The translations under genes and the position numbers were made by a program. A DNA stretch of 64,000 nucleotides, taken from positions 151,316 to 215,315 of the forward strand of contig JAEUVF010000014.1 in the NCBI GenBank assembly GCA_016787265.1, given 5' to 3'. Origin of the DNA: Flavipsychrobacter sp. (GTDB taxonomy: Bacteria > Bacteroidota > Bacteroidia > Chitinophagales > Chitinophagaceae). The notes under the pieces were generated by a model. The model ran no database searches. It was not told the DNA's origin and worked only from the letters and a program-made list of their open reading frames with translations. Below, in pieces: positions 35,730 to 43,698 of this stretch (positions are counted from its first letter, which is position 1; each line of letters begins with the position of its first letter).

Positions 35730-37688
35730 ATGTTCAATCGAATTTTACTTCCCCTGATTTTACTGGTACTCCAGTTGCCCCTGCATGCACAGGAAAGTCC
35801 GAAGCCCGTGGAATGGACCTTCTCAGGTTCCAACAGTTCCGGAACGCCTGAAATAATCCTGAAAGCGAAAATTGCTCCCGGCTGGAAATTGTATTCCATC
35901 ACAGCCACGGATGAGCAACCCAATACCCGGATTGTTCCCGATTCTGCCTGGGCAGCCAATATGGGAACACCAGCCGAAAAAGGAAAGCTGGAAAATCAAC
36001 CCGAACCCCTTTTTGAAAACGACCGGATTCCATACTTCCAAAATGAACTGGAAATACGCATCCCCGTTCAAAACCTGAGTGGCAAACAACTGCTCAAGGG
36101 CAGTATTAATTATATGGCCCTAAAAGGGGAGGAGATCATTGGTCCAGAAGAAGTTCCTTTCCGCTTTGATCTGGGAGCCGATGGCTCCCTTGCAGTTGCT
36201 ACTCTTAAAACAGTGGATGGCACCCAGGGTATTATTAAAAGAGAGGCCATTCAGCTCGACCAGCCCGCAGCAGATTGTGGTGGTACCGGCCTGGTGAAAG
36301 AAGGAGAAGATGGCTTGCTGAATATTTTTGTGCTTGGTTTCCTGGGCGGATTGATTGCCCTTTTTACGCCCTGTGTATTCCCGATGATTCCATTAACCGT
36401 TTCCTTTTTTACCAAAAAATCGCAGGATCGGAAAAAGGGAATCGGCAATGCCATGTTGTATGGTTTTTTCATTTTCCTGATCTATCTCCTGTTATCAGCA
36501 CCCTTTCATTTCCTGGATACTCTCAATCCGGAAATACTCAATAATATTTCCACCAACGTTTGGCTCAACCTGCTCTTCTTTGTGATTTTCGTGGTATTTG
36601 CCCTTTCGTTTTTTGGGTTGTTTGAAATCACCTTGCCCAGCAGCATTTCCAACTCAGTGGATTCCAAGACCGGTGTAGGTGGCAGCGTGGGCATTTTCTT
36701 TATGGCCCTTACCCTTGCCCTGGTTTCTTTTTCCTGTACCGGTCCGATTCTCGGCTCCCTGCTGGCAGGCTCTCTTTCCTCCAATGGTGGAGCTATGCAA
36801 CTGACTGCAGGTATGGGCGGATTTGGACTCGCACTGGCTATGCCTTTTGCCCTTTTTGCACTCTTCCCGAACTGGCTGAACGCGATCCCGAAATCAGGGG
36901 GATGGCTCACTACGGTTAAAATTGTGCTCGGCTTTGTGGAAGTTGCACTGGCGATCAAATTCCTGAGCAATGCAGATCTCGTAATGCACTGGGGTATTCT
37001 CAAAAGAGAAGTATTCTTCGGCATCTGGATCGTAGTCGGACTCCTGACCAGTCTGTACCTCTTTGGTCTGATACGCTTTCCACATGAAGCGCCTGTTAAA
37101 AAATTAGGCACTACCCGTAAAGTTTTTGGAACCCTGTTTGCCGTTTTCACTTTGTACCTGATTCCCGGCCTCACAAATACACCCTACGCCAACCTGAAAT
37201 TGCTGAGCGGATTTCCTCCGCCACTGACCTATAGTGTGTACCATCATGAAGAAACCGTAATCGTAAATGATTACGAAAAAGCACTGAAGCTTTCCAAAGA
37301 ACTGAATAAACCTTTGCTGATTGATTTTACCGGATGGGCCTGTGTGAACTGCCGGAGAATGGAAGAGAATGTTTGGCCAAAGGAAAAAGTGTCTGCTTTA
37401 ATGGAGAAGTTTATCCTGGTATCTCTCTATGTGGATGACAGAAAACAGTTGCCGGATGCAGAGCAGTTTATCTACACGAATGAAAAAGGCCTACAGAAAG
37501 AAATCAAAACCATTGGTGATAAATTTGTCACCTTCCAGACAGAGAATTTTAAAAATGCTTCTCAGCCCTGGTATGTGATTCTTTCACCGGATGAAAAACT
37601 GATGAATAACCCTGTTGGTTATACGCCGGATGCGGATGCATATGCCGACTGGCTGCAATGCGGACTAAACGCATTTGAAAAGAAATAA
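35730..37688 (+). CDS. dsbD: Thiol:disulfide interchange protein DsbD
   Basis: 652 residues. Signal peptide ILLPLILLVLQLPLHA; a DsbD N-terminal beta-domain (~25-160) that contains no cysteine; a transmembrane domain of about 8 helices with redox cysteines in FTPCVFPMIPLTV and SFSCTGPILGSLL; and a C-terminal thioredoxin-like domain (~510-652) with CVNC in TGWACVNCRRMEENVW. DsbD moves electrons from cytoplasmic thioredoxin to the periplasm for disulfide isomerisation and cytochrome c maturation. Where the N-domain cysteines should be, the sequence reads YMALKGEEIIGPEEVPF. The gene starts 16 bp after the stand-alone alpha-domain gene, so the two form an operon. A strong bidirectional terminator follows. 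Confidence 0.92.
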   Translation: MFNRILLPLILLVLQLPLHAQESPKPVEWTFSGSNSSGTPEIILKAKIAPGWKLYSITATDEQPNTRIVPDSAWAANMGTPAEKGKLENQPEPLFENDRIPYFQNELEIRIPVQNLSGKQLLKGSINYMALKGEEIIGPEEVPFRFDLGADGSLAVATLKTVDGTQGIIKREAIQLDQPAADCGGTGLVKEGEDGLLNIFVLGFLGGLIALFTPCVFPMIPLTVSFFTKKSQDRKKGIGNAMLYGFFIFLIYLLLSAPFHFLDTLNPEILNNISTNVWLNLLFFVIFVVFALSFFGLFEITLPSSISNSVDSKTGVGGSVGIFFMALTLALVSFSCTGPILGSLLAGSLSSNGGAMQLTAGMGGFGLALAMPFALFALFPNWLNAIPKSGGWLTTVKIVLGFVEVALAIKFLSNADLVMHWGILKREVFFGIWIVVGLLTSLYLFGLIRFPHEAPVKKLGTTRKVFGTLFAVFTLYLIPGLTNTPYANLKLLSGFPPPLTYSVYHHEETVIVNDYEKALKLSKELNKPLLIDFTGWACVNCRRMEENVWPKEKVSALMEKFILVSLYVDDRKQLPDAEQFIYTNEKGLQKEIKTIGDKFVTFQTENFKNASQPWYVILSPDEKLMNNPVGYTPDADAYADWLQCGLNAFEKK

Positions 37689-37724
37689 AAGAAGAGGCTG
37701 TCGATTTCGACAGCCTCTTTTCTT
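37687..37724. terminator. Bidirectional intrinsic terminator between dsbD and susD
   Basis: A long near-perfect hairpin. The 5' arm AAAAGAAGAGGCTGTCGA and the 3' arm TCGACAGCCTCTTTTCTT pair around a two-base loop, with T-rich sequence on the right and A-rich on the left. It sits between two convergent genes and can end transcription from both. Confidence 0.88.
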
Positions 37725-37767
37725 ACTGCTAGGAGCCTAACCTTTATAAGTATAACCAAACTAACTG

Positions 37768-39075
37768 CTAGAAGGAAGGATCCGTGGGCGTATTCGGATT
37801 GTTATCCCGCTCGCGGAAAGGATAAGGGAAGAAGTTTCTTTTCTTCTCTACATTCGGATCATTGGAACGATTGAATCTTCTCATGTCTTCCAGCTTGAAA
37901 CCCTGCATGTATAACTCGATACAGCGCTGCCGATAGATCTCTGTCAGTATTGCATCCTGCGTAACTGCTCCGCCATAAGGACCCTGGTTGGCACCGATGC
38001 CAAAGGGATCCGTTGCACTGGTTTTGGTCAGGATCTTATTCAGTTCCGCAACAGCATCCGGCAGAGAAGCAGCACCAGCTCTTGCATGGGCCTCCGCTTT
38101 GATAAGAGTCATCTCACCCGGAACATAAATCGCCCAGGGGGTTGCAAGCTCTGCACCGAAACCTTTAATGCGCCAGCGAGGTGCAATGGTTGCGTTTACA
38201 CTCATGTAGAATCCAACCCGACCATCCGACATATCAGGTCTCAGCGCCTCCGGTAAGCCGAAGGTGGAGTCAATTACCTGGAACACGTTATTGGTGGCGG
38301 TAGACACATTGAAAATGGGGTTGGGTGATACCGCGTCAAAATTCATGGTGCTCTTCTTTGTCAGGTCAACCGCATTGGCAGCGGTAAGGGCTGCCGGGTA
38401 GTTTCCACTGAAAAGTGAATACCTGGCCTTCAATGCCTGCAGGGTATTTGGAATTTCGATACCAGCCGGCAGGTTGGTTAAGAATTGCGCACTGATAGGG
38501 TTAGTGGCGATGGCAGCCAAAGCTGCATCCAGTGTTGCAATTGCTTCGGCAAATCCTTCAGCGCGACTCTTAAAGTTCACATTGGTTCCAATGGATGCAG
38601 GGAGTTGTTCCCAATACATCGACAGGTTACCCAATGCCATTGCCTTGAAGATGGATGCGTAACCAATGAGTCCGGATGCATATGCTTTATCACCCAGGTT
38701 GGCAGCATTATTAATCACATTGTTGGCATCAAAGATCACTTTCAAACTGCTGGTCCATAAATTACCCAGCACGTTGTTGTTGCCGTCTACATTGATCCCG
38801 CCTTTGGATAAATTGAATTCATCCACATTTCCTTCGTTTCTTAAACTCAATTCATAAGTAGAGAAACCATTGGCAGTTACCAGGTTGTACAAAGCCGACT
38901 GGCGGCCCACACTGTATTGTTTCTGCACACCTACTGCCACACCGGTAAGTCCGGTTGAATTGGACAGCGCATCGTCTACTGGCGTAGCGCTCGGGTTATT
39001 GAAATTCTTGCTGCAGGCAACCAGGCTGAGTGCCAGGGAGGAGAGCAGGAATCCTTTATAAATAATTCTTTTCAT
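37768..39075 (-). CDS. SusD/RagB-family nutrient-binding lipoprotein
   Basis: 435 residues with lipoprotein signal (LSLVACSKNF). TPR-like helical features of SusD: GLTGVAVGVQKQYS, GEMTLIKAEAHARAG and the C-terminal block TEIYRQRCIELYMQGFKLEDMRRFN. It binds substrate at the cell surface and closes over the SusC channel encoded next. The C-terminal tail reads FPYPFRERDNNPNTPTDPSF. Substrate cannot be predicted; no glycosidase or other degradative gene is next to the pair. Confidence 0.93.
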   Translation of the reverse strand: MKRIIYKGFLLSSLALSLVACSKNFNNPSATPVDDALSNSTGLTGVAVGVQKQYSVGRQSALYNLVTANGFSTYELSLRNEGNVDEFNLSKGGINVDGNNNVLGNLWTSSLKVIFDANNVINNAANLGDKAYASGLIGYASIFKAMALGNLSMYWEQLPASIGTNVNFKSRAEGFAEAIATLDAALAAIATNPISAQFLTNLPAGIEIPNTLQALKARYSLFSGNYPAALTAANAVDLTKKSTMNFDAVSPNPIFNVSTATNNVFQVIDSTFGLPEALRPDMSDGRVGFYMSVNATIAPRWRIKGFGAELATPWAIYVPGEMTLIKAEAHARAGAASLPDAVAELNKILTKTSATDPFGIGANQGPYGGAVTQDAILTEIYRQRCIELYMQGFKLEDMRRFNRSNDPNVEKKRNFFPYPFRERDNNPNTPTDPSF

Positions 39076-39098
39076 ACATTTTAATTGGAGGTTAGGTA

Positions 39099-42000
39099 CT
39101 AGAATCTTGCACTGATGTTGAAAGCGAATGTCCGGGGAATGGGCACATTACCAAAGTCGATACCACGGGCAAGGTTACTTCCGCCACCGGCATTGGTTTC
39201 CGGATCAAATCCTTTGTAATTATCCCAACTGATCAGGTTTCTACCGGAGAGGCCTACCCGCAGATCGCTGATGGCTTTACCGATTTTACCCAAACCATAA
39301 CTCAGTGATATTTCACGCAGTTTTACAAAACTTCCGTCATCAATTCTCCATTCTTCAATGGCATATACACCACTTACATATCCTCTTGGCAGTTGACCAC
39401 GGTGTTCTTTCTCTGCAAATTCAGCTCCGTTTCCAACACCCTGACGGGTACGGAAATCAGCATTGAATACATCCACACCCTGCACGGCATCCAACTGTAC
39501 GCGAAGGGAAAGATTCCTGTACTCAAATGTGTTCACCAGGGTTCCTGTCCAGTCTGGGTTGGGATCGCCAATGATTCTGCGGAGTGGTGTTCCGGTTGGT
39601 AAACCATCCGTTCCTCTTTGGGTGGTATAAGTATTCGGACTGTTCTGTGTTCCTCTCTCCTGAACCGGTATGCCATTGGCATTTTTGATCTCTCCACCAT
39701 TTTCATCTCTCGCAAAGAAGAAACCATAGAATACTCCGATGGGTGCACCACGCAACAGGGAAACAGATCCTGCAGGCAGGTTAAACTGGATCAATCCCTG
39801 TGGGATTTCTTCCACAATATTTCTGTTGCGGTTGAAGATCACATCCACATCCCAACGGAAATTTTTATTGCGGATGGGTGAACCTCCAATCATCAGTTCA
39901 ATACCCTTGTTACGAACTACTCCAACATTGTCCAGCAGACTGCTGTAACCCGTACTCGGAGCAATGAAACGACCAATCAATAGGTCGGTTACTTTTTTAT
40001 TGTACCAGTTGAATGTAACATTCAGGCGACTGTTGAAGAATGCCATATCCGTTCCAATCTCCAGCTCCTTCTGCACTTCCGGACGCATATTGGTATTCGC
40101 CAATTGTCCGGGTGATAAGAGCGCTGTTCTTCCCACCAGGGGAGAAGCATTGTAAATATTAAATCGATCATAGGCTCCAATACCTGTCAGGTTGCCGCTT
40201 TCACCATAAGCTGCGCGTAACTTGAAATAGTTCCAGGTTTTTGCCAGTCCCAGTTTTTCCCAGAAATTTTCATCACTCATCACATAGGATCCACTGAGTT
40301 TCAGGTAAAACTGGTTCCGCTGATCTTCACCGAATACGGAAGAACCATCGATCCTTCCTGCCGCGGTTAAGAAGTAACGGTTTTTGAACTTGAAGTTCTG
40401 TTGCAGGTATCCTCCTGAAATGGAAATTTCAGAACGGGCATCTGCACCTGGTAATACCGTACTGGCTCCACCTACTGTTTGTACAAAGGGGGCCAACCCA
40501 CGGCCTTGTGCAACCGAATAATTGGAACGCTCGTATTGCAGGGAATAACCAACCTGCGTAGTGGAAATAAAATCTTCCGTAATATTCTTGTTCAGCGTTG
40601 CATTGATCTCATGGTTGATCAGGAACTGCTGGTTATTACCTACGGATGCATATCCATTGAGGGTTGGATCCAGGGAAATACCACCGCCCCAGAAATCCGG
40701 ACTCGCATTGTAGGTATAAGGAGGAATATAGGTTGTTCCTACCTGTGAGATATTATCAATACCCATGGTATAATCAATGGTCAGATCCTTGATGGGTTTG
40801 AGTTTCAGCCCAAGAGAACTGATGATGCGGTTGGTCTGGTTGCGCTGTTTGATATCTTCAATGATGCTAACCGGATTGATCCGTCCGCGTTCACCTACAG
40901 CCTGCAGATTGCCATTCGCATCCCGCTTCCAGATATCATGGAAATTTCCAATGATGGTAATGCTGTTGATGGGAGAGAAGAAAGAGTTGCCATCCGGCTT
41001 TTCATTGGCCATACTATTCACATAGTTCAGTCCCGCATTTACACTTGCCCATTTGGTGATTTCCTGATCCAGGTTTACTCTGAAACTGAAACGCTGGAAA
41101 TCGGTATTCTTAATGATGCCCTGGTTGTACAAATGAGAAGCCGACATGAAATATTTGGTCTTGTCTTTTCCTCCACGTACCGAGATATTATTGTCTGTTC
41201 CAATACCGGTGCGGAAAATATAATCCCAGTAATTATAACGGGTAACATTAGTGGTGTTGGTTAAACCGGTTAACAGAATGTCCTGGGTAACAGCACCCGG
41301 ACCATCAGTAGGTCCGCCGAATTTCGTAGGGGCCTTGTTGTAACCCACATCTTTTCTGAGCTGGTTCATGTTAACCGAGGTATTAAAGCTAACCACCGGA
41401 GCGCCGGAGCTACCTCTTTTGGTAAAAATCTGAACCACACCGGCGTTCGCGCGACTACCATAAATAGCTGCAGCAGCGGCACCATTCAGGATTTCTACCC
41501 GATCAATATCTGCCGGGTTGATATCCACGAGGCGGTTGGGCGCAGGTGAGATCAGTCCGTCATAGGCAGCCTGCGTATTGGTAACCCGGCGGGAGCTGTT
41601 GCTGACGATAACCCCGTCAATGATATAAAGCGGTTCACTGGATCCGTTGATGGTACTGGTACCACGCAGCCGAACGGAAATGCTTCCGCCTGGATCTCCA
41701 CTATTCTGGATGATCTGGGCACCTGGTGTTTTACCCTGCATGGCGGCCAGTACGTTACCGGTAGTTCCTTTGGTCAACTCATCGCCCTTTACAGTAGCAA
41801 CAAAGTTACCCAATTGCCGGCGGGTGGTTCCCAGGGAAGTACCCGTAACAATCACTTCATCCATGCTGGTAGCATCCGACTTCAGGCTGGCATCAAGCGT
41901 ATAGGTGGTAACACCTGCTGAAATAGTCAGTGATTGAGTAAGCATTTTAAAAGCGATACCTGAAAACTCCAGTACATACCGGCCGGGTTTTAAATCGCTG

Positions 42001-42212
42001 GTGATGGTATAGCTACCATTTTCATCTGTAGTTGCACCGGCAGAAGTGGTTCTTACCTGCACGGAAATGGAGGGCAGTGGCAGACCGTTTTCATCGGTTA
42101 CAGTTCCTGAAATGCTGACCTGTCCGATGACTGCCAGGGCAAACAACTGAAGCGGCAGGCCAAGTAAGAGCGCCTTCCAGCTCCATCGTTTTGCACATTT
42201 TCTTGTGTTCAT
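39099..42212 (-). CDS. SusC/RagA-family TonB-dependent transporter
   Basis: 1037 residues from ATG 42210-42212 (MNTRKCAKRWSWKALLLG), with a signal peptide. Then a carboxypeptidase-regulatory-like domain (SISGTVTDENGLPLPSISV, ~35-115), a plug domain (GNVLAAMQGKTPGAQIIQN... SSEPLYIIDGVIV, ~140-260) and a 22-strand barrel ending in FAFNISARF with a terminal Phe. No STN domain or adjacent FecI/FecR pair is present, so regulation is not through a local sigma cascade. It imports glycans or peptides in partnership with the SusD protein 23 bp downstream. Confidence 0.94.
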   Translation of the reverse strand: MNTRKCAKRWSWKALLLGLPLQLFALAVIGQVSISGTVTDENGLPLPSISVQVRTTSAGATTDENGSYTITSDLKPGRYVLEFSGIAFKMLTQSLTISAGVTTYTLDASLKSDATSMDEVIVTGTSLGTTRRQLGNFVATVKGDELTKGTTGNVLAAMQGKTPGAQIIQNSGDPGGSISVRLRGTSTINGSSEPLYIIDGVIVSNSSRRVTNTQAAYDGLISPAPNRLVDINPADIDRVEILNGAAAAAIYGSRANAGVVQIFTKRGSSGAPVVSFNTSVNMNQLRKDVGYNKAPTKFGGPTDGPGAVTQDILLTGLTNTTNVTRYNYWDYIFRTGIGTDNNISVRGGKDKTKYFMSASHLYNQGIIKNTDFQRFSFRVNLDQEITKWASVNAGLNYVNSMANEKPDGNSFFSPINSITIIGNFHDIWKRDANGNLQAVGERGRINPVSIIEDIKQRNQTNRIISSLGLKLKPIKDLTIDYTMGIDNISQVGTTYIPPYTYNASPDFWGGGISLDPTLNGYASVGNNQQFLINHEINATLNKNITEDFISTTQVGYSLQYERSNYSVAQGRGLAPFVQTVGGASTVLPGADARSEISISGGYLQQNFKFKNRYFLTAAGRIDGSSVFGEDQRNQFYLKLSGSYVMSDENFWEKLGLAKTWNYFKLRAAYGESGNLTGIGAYDRFNIYNASPLVGRTALLSPGQLANTNMRPEVQKELEIGTDMAFFNSRLNVTFNWYNKKVTDLLIGRFIAPSTGYSSLLDNVGVVRNKGIELMIGGSPIRNKNFRWDVDVIFNRNRNIVEEIPQGLIQFNLPAGSVSLLRGAPIGVFYGFFFARDENGGEIKNANGIPVQERGTQNSPNTYTTQRGTDGLPTGTPLRRIIGDPNPDWTGTLVNTFEYRNLSLRVQLDAVQGVDVFNADFRTRQGVGNGAEFAEKEHRGQLPRGYVSGVYAIEEWRIDDGSFVKLREISLSYGLGKIGKAISDLRVGLSGRNLISWDNYKGFDPETNAGGGSNLARGIDFGNVPIPRTFAFNISARF

Positions 42213-42429
42213 AAAGCAGTGTTTAGTTGAAATGAATATTGATTTGAAAACCTTCTGCAAAACATCGGAAAACAGGCAAGCACCAGCAATTATCCTTGGT
42301 ATGGGATACGGGCGGAGGTGGCAGTACAGTTCTTCTCAGTTTAAGCAGTGTATGAAATTAACTAATATTTCAATTCAATTGTTGCAAAAACCAGCAAAAA
42401 ATTGCAGAAAATCTCAAGGAAACTTGGGG

Positions 42430-42615
42430 AAACAAGCATGGACCAGGAGACGGGGTAAAGGAGACAAGGAGACGAAGGAGACAAGGAGACAAGGGAGGCA
42501 TGGAGACGGGGACAAAGGAGACGGGGACAAAGGAGACGAAGGAGACGAAGGAGACAAAGGAGACAAAGGAGACATGGAGCAGGAGACAAGGGAGACAAAG
42601 GAAACAATGGAGGAA
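42430..42615. repeat. Purine-rich 9-bp-period repeat array (GGAGACAAA type)
   Basis: Degenerate repeats of GGAGACAAA, GGAGACGAA and GGGGACAAA run for about 185 bp with a purine-only plus strand. No inverted arm is seen. The frame through it would read Gly-Asp-Lys-Glu-type repeats, but this lies within no convincing gene. It sits between the susC start and the terminator of the ECF sigma gene, in a 606-bp stretch without a gene (42213-42819). Confidence 0.8.
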
Positions 42616-42624
42616 GGGGGGGAT

Positions 42625-42646
42625 AAAAAAGCCCCCGGGTGGGGGC
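42625..42646 (-). terminator. Intrinsic terminator of the ECF sigma gene
   Basis: Hairpin GCCCCCGGGTGGGGGC (42631-42646) with six A to its left, which become a U-tract on the minus strand. It lies 174 bp past the sigma stop. The 42647-42819 stretch contains an untranslated tail; I see nothing else in it. Confidence 0.85.
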
Positions 42647-42819
42647 TTCAGTTTGGCGTCATTCTGTAACAACCTTCTGGCTGGCAAGCGAAACATCGGA
42701 AATGTCAGAGGGAGCTACAGAATGACATTATTTTGATTTGCTAATCGTTTTTTTACTATAGCAATATTACAGTGTAAAAAGGATTCAGTTCTTCTTTATT
42801 GTTTAAAAAATCATTAAAA

Positions 42820-43401
42820 CTAGAGCGCGATATTTTTCTCTGTCATCATCTTACGCAGGTTGATCAAACCATAACGCATACGACCCAGCGCAGTATTGAT
42901 GCTGCAGTTTGTCAACGCGGCGATTTCTTTAAAGCTCAATTCCGCATAATGACGCAGAATGATTACTTCACGCTGGTCTTCCGGTAAACGATCCAGCATC
43001 TGGCGTACACGGTCATGACTCTGACGTTTCATCATTTTTGCATCCGCACCTTCTTCCGTAAAATTGATCACTTCAAAAATGTCGCGGTCATCACTTGTTT
43101 TGATGGCTGGAGAACGCTTCACTTTTCTAAAGTGGTCAACACAAAGGTTGTGTGCAATCCGCATCGCCCAGGGAAGGAACTTGCCTTCTTCAGTATAGCG
43201 ACCTGCGCGCAGCGTGTCAATAATTTTAATGAGTACATCCTGGAAAATATCTTCTGCCAGATACTTGTCTTTCACGAGGAAAAGAATGGATGTGTAAAGT
43301 TTGTCTTTGTGGCGGAGAATAAGCGTTTCGAGGGCTGCCATGTCACCATCCATGAACATATGGATGAGTTCATTGTCGGTTTTAACGCAAAGTGATTTCA
43401 T
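42820..43401 (-). CDS. Conserved Bacteroidota ECF sigma factor
   Basis: 193 residues from MKSLCVKTDNELIHMFMDGD. Region 2: YTSILFLVKDKYLAEDIFQDV and FLPWAMRIAHNLCVDHFRK; region 4: LPEDQREVIILRHYAELSFKE and INTALGRMRYGLINLRKMM. This length and sequence match a highly conserved, apparently housekeeping ECF sigma of the phylum that lacks a linked anti-sigma. An earlier ATG two codons up is possible. The gene is alone between a far terminator and uvrA; its promoter should lie in the AT-rich 43402-43698 gap. Confidence 0.93.
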   Translation of the reverse strand: MKSLCVKTDNELIHMFMDGDMAALETLILRHKDKLYTSILFLVKDKYLAEDIFQDVLIKIIDTLRAGRYTEEGKFLPWAMRIAHNLCVDHFRKVKRSPAIKTSDDRDIFEVINFTEEGADAKMMKRQSHDRVRQMLDRLPEDQREVIILRHYAELSFKEIAALTNCSINTALGRMRYGLINLRKMMTEKNIAL

Positions 43402-43698
43402 AAACATCTACGGTTTTAGTATTAAATGGGATATTGGTTACTTGGATTTTATTGGGAAAACTACGAGTGTATTAGTAATTCTACGATAGGCGAAGTATTT
43501 ATGGTTTTTGTTTCGGACAATTGTGAAATAAAAATAATAATTTATTCGAATAAACAAGGGCTTGTTAAAATTATTTTCCAGTTATCGAAAAATATCGCCC
43601 AATAGTCTAATGGAATTTACCTACTTACATACGAAAAGGCTTAAAAAGGAGTTTGTTTTCCCAACTATTTTTTTGGCAGCACGTTACCTTACTTTTGT
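43402..43698. other. Divergent intergenic region between the ECF sigma gene and uvrA
   Basis: 297 bp, markedly AT-rich, no open reading frame of note. It must contain promoters for both genes. The only clear element is TACTTTTG at 43690-43697 on the plus strand. Confidence 0.6.
43690..43697 (+). promoter_or_regulatory. TAnnTTTG -7 element directly before uvrA
   Basis: TACTTTTG is an exact -7 consensus match ending one base before ATG 43699. If used, transcription would start near 43703, making the transcript leaderless from the in-frame ATG at 43705 (MKSASKPAS). A TTTG lies only 14 bp upstream, closer than the usual spacing. Confidence 0.4.

Noticed and set aside
42205..42669. Frame reading Gly-Asp-Lys-Glu repeats through the purine-rich array
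   Set aside because: The reading frame arises from the simple repeat; there is no plausible N-terminus and it overlaps the susC start.
42820..43401. Sigma factor as specific regulator of the SusC/SusD pair
   Set aside because: No FecR-like anti-sigma or STN domain is present, a terminator and 600 bp separate them, and this ECF type is a widely conserved stand-alone factor.
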